A stretch of 9,709 nucleotides of DNA from NCBI GenBank assembly GCA_937124525.1, contig CAKZLA010000209.1:1-9709 (forward strand), read 5' to 3'. Each line of letters begins with the position of its first letter. Position 1 is the stretch's first letter. Positions 1 to 5,968 of the stretch are shown piece by piece. Source of the DNA: an uncultured Desulfobacterium sp. (lineage in GTDB: Bacteria > Desulfobacterota > Desulfobacteria > Desulfobacterales > Desulfobacteraceae). Below the pieces are notes generated by a model. It was given only the letters and a program-made list of their open reading frames with translations, searched no databases and was not told the DNA's origin. The translations under genes were made by a program, and so were the position numbers.

Positions 1-296
1 TCTGGAATGATAACTCAACTTTCGGACTTCAACTTGGGTGCACAGAGTCGGGCTTTTTTTGTCAAGAAAAGTCCCCTCCGCATCCAGTAACCAGGCATAA
101 CCGGTTTGTCCGGAGACAACGGGAAATGAAGTCCCTGGCAATGATGTCGGGATCAATTATTCTTATTAAGGCCCCAAAACCGCGAGGAAGGACGTTCCAT
201 TCTTTCCAATTCCTATGATTTAGCAATCAAAATAGCAAGCTCTGGGAGTAGCAAGGCTTTTACCCCATCCAGATTAAGCGAGGCTTGCACTAACAT
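1..296 (-). pseudogene. Possible decayed Cache-type sensor fragment (frameshifted)
   Basis: No intact gene is visible here, but the minus strand holds three coding-like pieces in different frames. The first is a 27-codon ORF (296 to 213) whose ATG overlaps the chemoreceptor stop as TGATG and which ends LPELAILIAKS. The second reads ALIRIIDPDIIARDFIS. The third is open from 153 to the window edge and contains SGQTGYAWLLDAEGTFLDKK. That third piece resembles the TGYxxLLDxxGTxL strand pair of Cache/PDC sensor domains, which are common in chemoreceptors and sensor kinases. There is no ATG or convincing ribosome site for pieces two and three. I infer a frameshifted or decayed extracellular sensor gene that continues to the left of the window. 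It could instead be chance open frame; the family call rests on one short motif. Confidence 0.3.
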
Positions 297-2254
297 CAAA
301 ACGCCTGGGAACGATACACTTCCGGGGAGATACTCTTTTCAGATGTGCCAATTTGAGGCATATCCTCTTGTTTTTCGCTGCCGTCAGCCATGAGCCGCCC
401 TTCACTCGATGATTGAGTTTCAAATATGCTAACTCCCTTATTAAATACTATGTCGGACTTTTTCTTCACCCATGGAAGAGCACGATTCACTGGAATTTTC
501 CCATTTCTCACTCCAACCAGAGCCACCAGCTGATTCACCATTGATTTCATCTGCCGGGCCTGCCCGTTGAGCTCTTCTGAAGCACTGGCCGATTCCTCGG
601 CATTGGCGGCATTCTGCTGCACCACTTTATCCATTTCGCTGACGGCCACGTTCACCTGCTGAAGTCCCTGGGCCTGTTCCTTGGAAGCCACGGTGATTTC
701 TCCCATTAACGCCACCATTTTTTTGGAACTGTCGGCCACCTGGTTAAAAGCCCCATGGGTTCGATTGACCAGTTCAGAGCCATCCATCACTTTTTTTGTA
801 ATATCTTCAATCATTCCGGTGGTACTCTTGGCCGCGTTTGCAGCCCGCATGGCAAGATTTCTGACCTCTTCTGCAACCACTGCAAATCCAGCCCCGGCCT
901 CCCCGGCCCTTGCCGCTTCCACTGCTGCATTCAGGGCCAAAAGATTGGTTTGAAAGGCAATTTCATCAATGGTCTTGATAATTTTTGAGGTTTCCTTGCT
1001 TGCATTTGAAATTTCCGTCATGGATACGATCAACGCATTCATGGATGCATTGGCTTTTTTTGTTTCACTGTTGGTGCCCTGGGTGAGATCATTGGCCTGC
1101 ATGGCCGTTTCGGCATTGAGTTGGGTCATGGAAGACACTTCTTCCAATGAGGCAGATGTCTCTTCAATGGATGCCGCCTGCTCGCATGATCCTTCTGCCA
1201 GGAACTGGCTGGACTTTGATATCTCATAGGAGGCTGCAGTAACCTCTGATGCACCCTGGTTAAGGCCATCAATGGCGCGGGACAAAACCCTTGTGATACC
1301 ACTGATAATACAAAAAGATAGAAAAATACCCAATATAATGGTGGCCAGGGTGACCCAAAACATCACATGCTCAGCAAGGGACATTTGTTCCTCCATATTT
1401 GCCTTTTGATGGGCTCTGACCCCATCGCATATTTTTTGAACGATACGGGCACTTTCCAACATTTGAGCCTCGGCCTTGAGCTGCTTTCCTTTCAAAGCCA
1501 CCACATTTTCAAACTCCGATTGATAGGCCAGAACAGACGCAATAATGCCATTGGCAGAAGCTGTGTCATCACCTTGTGTAGATCCAGATGCCGCCTCCCG
1601 GGCCAGCCCAATGATATCATTGACATGGGCGTTGACACGATCCACATACGCTTGACTACCACGAATAATGAAATTTTTTTCCTGACGTCTGCATTGCAGT
1701 ATCCATTTGATGATTGTGTCTGCATCATCGGCTGTGGCCAGATTTGCAGCAAGTACTTCTTCAGACACCTTTGTTTTACGAGAATTCAGGTATTGTTTTT
1801 TTTGCTCATCCTGAATCTCTGTGGCAATTTTTTCAGCGGCTCTGGCGGTATCCACCATTATTTTATCTGCCGCCTGTATCTTGTCATGGAAATCCATAAA
1901 AGAAACAAATGCAACACGATATGCATTTAGCTGGACCTGGACGGCATCCATTTGACGTTTATTCTCAATATCCCGAAATTTATCCTTGACAAGGCCTGCC
2001 TCCTTCTCTATCTGTGCAACTTTTTTCTGAACCGCCTCAGCATATTTTGCGTCTCCACGGAGCATGAAATTTTTTTCCTGTTGCCGCACTGCCAACATGG
2101 ATTTAATCATGCGGTTGACATCATCTGCAACATGAACGCTGTCAGATACACTGGAGAGGCCATAATAGCCCACAAAAGCGATAATATTGCTCAAAAATAT
2201 CAGAAATCCTGCAAGAAAAGCGATCTTTGTTCCCACTTTCATACGCTTCAACAT
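296..2254 (-). CDS. Methyl-accepting chemotaxis protein with HBM sensor domain
   Basis: This is an inner-membrane chemoreceptor that would signal through CheW/CheA to the flagellar motor or a similar output. I choose the start at 2254 (MLKRMKVGTK, 652 aa) because GGAG lies 9 bases upstream; ATGs at 2269 and 2305 are in frame but lack a well-spaced ribosome site. From this start, TM1 is about 11-33. The periplasmic part (34-296) is all-helical with two copies of a RxQEKNFxxRG motif (57-67 and 189-199), the pattern of helical bimodular (HBM) sensors such as McpS. TM2 is about 297-319. A normal-length HAMP is not apparent. The signalling domain has methylation helices near 358-377 (EQAASIEETSASLEE) and 551-562, and the conserved hairpin tip at about 429-470 (IDEIAFQTNLLALNAAVEAA). 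The C-terminus lacks a CheR-binding pentapeptide. HBM sensors of known ligand bind small organic acids; the ligand here cannot be read from sequence. Confidence 0.95.
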   Translation of the reverse strand: MLKRMKVGTKIAFLAGFLIFLSNIIAFVGYYGLSSVSDSVHVADDVNRMIKSMLAVRQQEKNFMLRGDAKYAEAVQKKVAQIEKEAGLVKDKFRDIENKRQMDAVQVQLNAYRVAFVSFMDFHDKIQAADKIMVDTARAAEKIATEIQDEQKKQYLNSRKTKVSEEVLAANLATADDADTIIKWILQCRRQEKNFIIRGSQAYVDRVNAHVNDIIGLAREAASGSTQGDDTASANGIIASVLAYQSEFENVVALKGKQLKAEAQMLESARIVQKICDGVRAHQKANMEEQMSLAEHVMFWVTLATIILGIFLSFCIISGITRVLSRAIDGLNQGASEVTAASYEISKSSQFLAEGSCEQAASIEETSASLEEVSSMTQLNAETAMQANDLTQGTNSETKKANASMNALIVSMTEISNASKETSKIIKTIDEIAFQTNLLALNAAVEAARAGEAGAGFAVVAEEVRNLAMRAANAAKSTTGMIEDITKKVMDGSELVNRTHGAFNQVADSSKKMVALMGEITVASKEQAQGLQQVNVAVSEMDKVVQQNAANAEESASASEELNGQARQMKSMVNQLVALVGVRNGKIPVNRALPWVKKKSDIVFNKGVSIFETQSSSEGRLMADGSEKQEDMPQIGTSEKSISPEVYRSQAF

Positions 2255-2984
2255 TTTAAAAATCTCCATTGTCCTGGCTGATGTCCTAAAAAAACAGCAG
2301 CGCATTCACGACTTGAAATCCCGGTATTCTTCATTTGCCGATTTACATTTGTTGTAGAGCAAAAAGCCCATCTCTCGGGAATTATCCCCCAAAAAGTGTA
2401 AAGTACTTTTGGGCCATATGAAGAATACCAATATCCATATTTTGATGATCCAGTTTTTTGGGCTGGTTCCAACTTCCTTAAGTGCAATCATAGGGTGATA
2501 CCAAGGGAGCAGTCTTATGTTATTGTGCCTTTTAATCAAGGTTGGAGCGCAAACATAAAAAAAAGCTATAGGGTGTCATATTTTTTTACAATGTGTAAAC
2601 ATTCCAGCCAAGAGTAAAAGAGGCATCACCAATGCGGTAAAGCCTATCAAAATGAATGAAGCAGGGTAAAATGCCCTGAGAAGCCTTGTTGATGTCATGC
2701 AAAACCCCAGAAACAAGGCAGTTAAGGAACGGGTCTTAAATAACTTCCCCTTTTCAAAACACGCAACTGTTGAAGGGGCATGTACCCCCAATTTTTAAAG
2801 GGGTATGTTATTTCGGACTCATTCCTAAAAACCACAACCTGTCAGCAGCCCTTCCTGTCAATAACTTTGATTCCTTACGCAAATTCCATGCCTTATCAAA
2901 TTAAAAACCTTTAATTAGACGATTCTGTTGTTTATATGAAAATGCTGGCAAACCAGGTCAGAATATGATTTTATATAACACCAC
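2255..2984. other. Intergenic region upstream of the chemoreceptor, no convincing gene
   Basis: About 730 bases lie between the receptor start and the hairpin cluster. Two minus-strand open frames look faintly coding. One spans 2306-2539 (TTG start; an internal ATG at 2491 begins MIALKEVG; ends EEYRDFKS just before the receptor leader). The other spans 2576-2791 (TTG start, two hydrophobic stretches, ends AGMFTHCKKI). Neither has a ribosome site or a family I recognise, so I do not call them genes; they may be remnants. An imperfect inverted repeat, CCCAAAA and TTTTGGG, sits at about 2389-2414 on the receptor's upstream side. I see no convincing sigma-70, sigma-54 or FliA-type promoter for the receptor. 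Confidence 0.5.
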
Positions 2985-3189
2985 GGGCAGACCCTATTGG
3001 GGACCTGGCCTGCCCACAACAAAGATCGAAACTCCGGTCATTACAAATCATTGGACGGAGTTTCATATAACCCACATGTCCTGACGGACACAACGAATAT
3101 TGAAAATGGTATTATACCGCCCCCCGGGGGGTGCAATGGGACAGGCCCGGAACCGTAGACGGTCCAATTGGCCAGTCCCATTACCCCCC
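2985..3189. other. Cluster of four hairpins, possible structured RNA or repeat
   Basis: Four consecutive inverted repeats are packed into about 205 bases. They are GGGCAG/CTGCCC (2985-3015), a perfect 9-bp GAAACTCCG/CGGAGTTTC (3028-3036 with 3056-3064), TGTCC/GGACA (3077-3090), and a large nested hairpin (3126-3189). The last pairs GGGGGGT with ACCCCCC, AATGGGAC with GTCCCATT after a 2-base bulge, and GGCC with GGCC, with an inner ACCG/CGGT hairpin. A self-palindrome CCCCCCGGGGGG (3120-3131) overlaps its left foot. No arm is followed by a T-run, so these are not standard terminators. The cluster ends 20 bases beyond the stop of the broken minus-strand gene, so it could be its 3' region, a non-coding RNA, or an extragenic repeat. 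The strand cannot be decided from symmetry. Confidence 0.4.
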
Positions 3190-3208
3190 CCGAGGGGCTC
3201 TGCTGAGG

Positions 3209-3542
3209 TCAGACAATGCCCTCATATGCGCTTTTCTGAAAACACACTTTTTGGGTGGCATCCCCCCATTTTTTACCCTCCTCCAGCAATTGAAAAAAAC
3301 AGATCACTGTCTGTCACCATGCGTCCCCCCACCACATCCACTCCCATCTTAACCATTCTGATACCCGCGGCGCCGCCTTCAAGTCCCATGGCCATGAACT
3401 CGGCATTTCTGGGCTGTCCGCCTTCATACAGGAGAGAAAAAAACATTTTCTCAATGGTCGGAATAGAAAACCTCTCTGCCAGGGTTGTTACAATTTTTCG
3501 GAATTCCTCTTTCATATTAATCACAGTATCTCTCCCATTCAT
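3209..3542 (-). pseudogene. Broken short gene, possibly DUF364-like, with homopolymer frameshift
   Basis: The minus strand encodes a conserved-looking protein. Its N-terminal part has MKEEFRKIVTTLAERF, then RNAEFMAMGLEGGAAGI; the later part has KMGVDVVGGRMVTDSDLFF. In frame it then stops at 3273. If one base of the A7 tract (3293-3299 on the plus strand) is removed, the frame continues QLLEEGKKWGDATQKV and on to ...SAYEGIV, with a stop at 3209-3211. That tail is strongly coding-like, so the extra base is either a real frameshift or a sequencing error. A GTG at 3524, five bases after GGGAGAG, or the ATG at 3515 are the likely starts; the ATG at 3542 has no ribosome site. The GVDVVGGRMVTD segment resembles the C-terminal end of DUF364 (putative heavy-metal chelation) proteins as I recall them. 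At about 105 aa this copy would be far shorter than that family, which suggests an internal deletion after GGAAGI. The family call is tentative. Confidence 0.5.
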
Positions 3543-4068
3543 TTCGAGGAATACAAAACAAATATTATTGGCATAATAATTGCTTACTCCAGAGCCATAA
3601 ATTTTGATAATTTATTGAAACACTATCACCTGAGAAAACGAACTACCAACATTAATTTGTAATTATTTAAATACATTATCCATTATAACACAAAGCACAC
3701 AGCTAATTTATGACCGACAAGTTGGTTTATAATATCATTATTACCTGCAATTCGCTCATTTTTTCATAACCTGTTGAATTTATTGATACCAAAAAGTTGG
3801 ACATCAAAAAATCATGCTGATATTTTGTTTTGATTACAACCTGTTATAGAAATTAGCGAAAGGGGGGTTATTATTCGTCATAATAATAAGAATTTATTCA
3901 ACCGTTCTAACAATGTTTCTATACTTTAAGCTCCTGTCATGCTATGGCAGGCAAAATAAATACAGCCCTTTTGAGGGATATTTCATTTACCGTTTTACAT
4001 TTTCCTGAGAAATATTTCCGTTCTGCAGGAATTTTTCTAAAAAAAGATGTAATCGGGTTTGAAAATAT
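3543..4068. other. Very AT-rich spacer upstream of the TPR gene
   Basis: This 526-base stretch has no open frame worth calling. It is markedly richer in A and T than the efflux operon. It contains two similar palindromes: ATTAT-N7-ATAAT with TGGC at its core (about 3563-3580), and TTATTAT-TCGTC-ATAATAA (3868-3886). It also holds ATAAT-ATC-ATTAT near 3731, a GAAATATTTC palindrome near 4010, and a hairpin at 3933-3951. The first palindrome lies about 20 bases in front of the broken minus-strand gene; the second is about 180 bases in front of the TPR gene. These are candidate regulator sites, but AT-rich DNA makes such palindromes by chance. Confidence 0.5.
3897..3925 (+). promoter_or_regulatory. 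Possible sigma-70 promoter of the TPR gene
   Basis: TTCAAC (3897-3902) and TATACT (3920-3925) are separated by 17 bases. The -10 matches the consensus at 5 of 6 positions, the -35 only at 3 of 6. Transcription would start near 3932, just at the foot of an 8-bp stem-loop (CCTGTCAT-GCT-ATGGCAGG, 3933-3951), leaving a leader of about 137 bases before the TPR start at 4069. A 5' stem-loop of this kind could stabilise the message. In DNA this AT-rich, chance matches are frequent. Confidence 0.3.
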
Positions 4069-4800
4069 ATGAAAAAAAGCCCGTATTTTAACTTTAGATA
4101 TGATAAGGCCTTAGCACACGCCCAGGAAATTTTAATCCAGGATGAAAGCCCAGAGGCATTATTTATTTCAAGTGAATGCTATTTCCATAAAAAAGATTAT
4201 GAAAATGCAAAAATATATATTCAAAAAGCACTAAAGGTAAAACACGATAGCAAATATCTGCATTTGCTTGGAAAAATTTACATGGCCGAAGGAAAATTTG
4301 AAAAAGCCATGGAATATCTCAAAGAGTCAAGTTTAATGAATCCATTAAATCTTAATCGAAAAATAGAAATAGGGAATGCCTATCTCAAATTAGGGTTAAT
4401 AGATGACGCATCTGAAACCTTTTCCCATGTAAAAGAGTTGGCCCCAACTGACCTTAATTATATCAACATGGGATCAGCCTATCTTGACATTGGAGATATT
4501 AAAAAAGCCGGTGAATTTATAAAACAGGCGGTTGATCCTATTCCAGAAACAATTTCAGTTTTTAATAATTATGCCATTGAGTTAAGAAAAGTTGGGGAAT
4601 TTAAAGAGGCTATTAATCAATATAATAAGTGTCTTTCAATTTATCCCAACCATAACATTATACTTTATAACTTAGGCAAAGCCTATTTTGAAATGGGAAA
4701 ATACAAAGATGCAAGAACTGCGCTCAAAAAATCCATAGTTGCAAAACCTCTTAATGAGGTGAAAAAACTTTTGTCCTACGTGGAGTCCAAAATTGTTTGA
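4069..4800 (+). CDS. Tetratricopeptide repeat (TPR) protein
   Basis: A 243-aa protein made almost wholly of TPR helix pairs: about 29-56, 62-95 (YLHLLGKIYMAEGKFEKAME), 96-129 (IGNAYLKLGLIDDASETF), 130-160, 163-195 (NNYAIELRKVGEFKEAINQY) and 197-229 (LYNLGKAYFEMGKYKDA). TPR arrays are protein-binding scaffolds; the partner is unknown. There is no signal peptide or membrane segment, so it is probably cytoplasmic. The repeats, with ESSLMNPLNLNRKIEIGNAY, are reminiscent of the TPR half of response-regulator/TPR proteins common in Desulfobacteraceae. The protein begins almost at once with repeat-like helices (YDKALAHAQEIL), so it may be a derivative that has lost an N-terminal receiver; I see no receiver remnant upstream. 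The ribosome site before the ATG is weak. Codons are A/T-rich and the protein Lys/Asn-rich, unlike the efflux operon, which may mean different ancestry. It stands alone in its transcription unit. Confidence 0.88.
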   Translation: MKKSPYFNFRYDKALAHAQEILIQDESPEALFISSECYFHKKDYENAKIYIQKALKVKHDSKYLHLLGKIYMAEGKFEKAMEYLKESSLMNPLNLNRKIEIGNAYLKLGLIDDASETFSHVKELAPTDLNYINMGSAYLDIGDIKKAGEFIKQAVDPIPETISVFNNYAIELRKVGEFKEAINQYNKCLSIYPNHNIILYNLGKAYFEMGKYKDARTALKKSIVAKPLNEVKKLLSYVESKIV

Positions 4801-4985
4801 TTCCAGCTTTTATGCTGGGTCGGTGAATCCTGTGATGTCAAATTTCTGGGTCTGACGATTATCAACGGGACGGTAGCGTAAAGTGGTTCCCATGTTCGGC
4901 TACCAACCTAATGCGGCGGGACAGGCTTTAAAATCAAACCTCTTACTATCCTTAAATTTAGGGTTCGAAAGCTAATCATCCACAT
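4801..4985. other. Spacer after the TPR gene with hairpins, no called gene
   Basis: Directly after the TPR stop is a hairpin CCAGC-TTTTAT-GCTGG (4803-4818). It could end transcription, but no T-run follows, so it is not a clear intrinsic terminator. A second inverted repeat, GGTAGC/GCTACC, spans about 4872-4904. On the minus strand a 27-codon open frame (4893 to 4810, beginning MGTTLRYRPVDNRQ and ending DITGFTDPA) reads like the end of a real protein, but it has a stop just upstream and no clear ribosome site. It may be a remnant of an older gene. Confidence 0.4.
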
Positions 4986-5132
4986 AAAAATTTGTAAATA
5001 TTCGGTTTGCTTATGTAAATGTTTGGACAGTGCCCCATATTCGCCTGTTTGGGGCTGCGTAGCATACTAATGCTATGTGAGCAGACCAAAACAGGTGAAG
5101 ATGGGGTGCTGACCGAATATTTACAAAAATTT
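4986..5132. mobile_element. MITE-like element with IS66-type ends and 8-bp target duplication
   Basis: A 131-bp non-coding element (4994-5124) is bounded by a perfect 13-bp terminal inverted repeat, GTAAATATTCGGT (4994-5006) and ACCGAATATTTAC (5112-5124). It is flanked on both sides by the same direct 8-mer AAAAATTT (4986-4993 and 5125-5132). Ends beginning GTAA and 8-bp target duplications are hallmarks of the IS66 family, as known from characterised members. The inside is an imperfect palindrome: CAG..CCCCAT..TTC.CCTGTTT on the left (5028-5050) pairs with its complement on the right (5088-5111), meeting at AGCAT-ACTA-ATGCT (5061-5074). No transposase is encoded, so it would need one supplied by a full-length relative. 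It lies between the TPR gene and the efflux operon promoter, and its transcript would fold into a long hairpin. The direct repeat fits a true target duplication better than an extension of the inverted repeat, which would read AAATTTTT. Confidence 0.75.
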
Positions 5133-5184
5133 TTAAAAATATCCCGGATTAACAATACCTTGTCAATTTCGGCAATTCAAAATT

Positions 5185-5214
5185 ATTCACTTGACTAAAT
5201 TTAATCAAATGAAT
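5185..5214. promoter_or_regulatory. Dyad operator, probable TetR-regulator binding site
   Basis: A 30-bp palindrome with half-sites ATTCACTTGACTAAA and TTTAATCAAATGAAT. Thirteen of 15 positions are symmetric, with no spacer. It lies 46 bases before the tetR-family start and covers the -35 box and the spacer of the promoter described at 5191-5219. Size, symmetry and position are typical of TetR-family operators, so autorepression of the regulator and of the pump genes behind it is the natural inference. Confidence 0.7.
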
Positions 5215-5219
5215 AGATT
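5191..5219 (+). promoter_or_regulatory. Sigma-70 type promoter of the efflux operon
   Basis: TTGACT (5191-5196, 5 of 6 to consensus) and TAGATT (5214-5219, 4 of 6) are separated by exactly 17 bases. Transcription would start near 5226, giving a leader of about 35 bases before the regulator's ATG at 5261. The dyad operator overlaps the -35 box, the whole spacer and the first base of the -10, so bound repressor would block RNA polymerase. Confidence 0.6.
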
Positions 5220-5260
5220 CTCCCATAGCACTGAATGGAATTCGCCCACAAAAGGAAAAT

Positions 5261-5914
5261 ATGGCCACGTATGCGAGCAGTAAACAAACCAAAGCAATAT
5301 TAATCAATGCAGCAGGAGAACTCGTTGCGGAGCTGGGTTTCAGTAACGTTTCAACCAGGGCCATTGCCGACAAGGCAGCGCAGAACATCGGCAGCATCCA
5401 CTACCACTTCAAAGCCAAGAACAATCTATTCCAGGCAATGATCAGAAATGCAATACGACCGGTCCAGAAAAACCCCATGGCCTCTATTATTAAGGCCCAT
5501 GAAAAGGAATTGGAGTCTCCCGGCGGACAGTCAAAGATGCTGCGTCGCATCATACATTTAAAAATCAAAGAAATTTTTGATCCTGAAAGACCCTGGTGGC
5601 ATCACAAAGTCATCTACCAGGTGCTCCGGGCCGAAGAAAACCTTCTGAAAATTATGCATGATGAGGTGATCAAACCTGAAGTAAACGCTTTGGAAAAACT
5701 ATTTTTATCCATTGACCCCAACATGGACAAAGAGGGTGCCTTTATGCAGACACTTCTAACAATGGCACCCATCATGTACCACGCTGAGAATTCAGAAAAT
5801 ATTTTGAGATTGATGGGCCAAACGAATTATACAACCCAATATCTACAAAGACTTGAGGACAACATTGTACGCCAGAATCAACTGCTTTTGAGCCTGCCAC
5901 CGGATATTGAATAG
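5261..5914 (+). CDS. TetR/AcrR-family transcriptional regulator
   Basis: A 217-aa one-component repressor. The N-terminal helix-turn-helix spans about residues 9-55: KAILINAAGELVAELGF, then VSTRAIADKAAQNIGSIHYHF, with recognition helix around 42-50. The rest is the helical ligand-binding and dimer domain. Its HHKVIYQVLRAEENLL and EVIKPEVNALEKLF stretches recall the CecR-type (DUF1956) C-terminal domain of TetR proteins, a modest match. In E. coli CecR controls efflux genes, which fits this setting, but the ligand cannot be predicted. AAAGGA (5251-5256) precedes the ATG at a short spacing of 4 bases. The gene is first in an operon with the adaptor (54 bases downstream) and the RND permease, and sits behind the 30-bp dyad operator, so it most likely represses itself and the pump and is relieved by a pump substrate. 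Confidence 0.93.
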   Translation: MATYASSKQTKAILINAAGELVAELGFSNVSTRAIADKAAQNIGSIHYHFKAKNNLFQAMIRNAIRPVQKNPMASIIKAHEKELESPGGQSKMLRRIIHLKIKEIFDPERPWWHHKVIYQVLRAEENLLKIMHDEVIKPEVNALEKLFLSIDPNMDKEGAFMQTLLTMAPIMYHAENSENILRLMGQTNYTTQYLQRLEDNIVRQNQLLLSLPPDIE

Positions 5915-5968
5915 GGCTCTACTATCGGCATTTTGAGATAAACATCAATGTTTTTAAAGGAATATAAA

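Noticed and set aside
1367..1930. Plus-strand 187-codon frame opposite the chemoreceptor
   Set aside because: Lies wholly within the receptor gene on the other strand; Cys- and His-rich text without domain pattern, a shadow frame.
2306..2539. Minus-strand 77-codon frame just upstream of the chemoreceptor (ends EEYRDFKS)
   Set aside because: TTG start, no ribosome site at it or at the internal ATG (2491), and no family recognised. Codons look faintly coding, so it is mentioned in the spacer entry only.
2576..2791. Minus-strand 71-codon frame with two hydrophobic stretches
   Set aside because: TTG start with no ribosome site, preceded by a close in-frame stop; hydrophobic text arises easily from T-rich DNA. 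Possibly a remnant, not a supported gene.
3028..3064. GAAACTCCG/CGGAGTTTC hairpin as a terminator
   Set aside because: No T-run on either side and no intact gene ending next to it.
3100..3576. Plus-strand 158-codon frame across the hairpins and the broken gene
   Set aside because: Pro- and Arg-rich low-complexity text antisense to the much more protein-like minus-strand frame.
4803..4818. Intrinsic terminator after the TPR gene
   Set aside because: The CCAGC/GCTGG hairpin is only 5 bp and no T-run follows; left as a hairpin.
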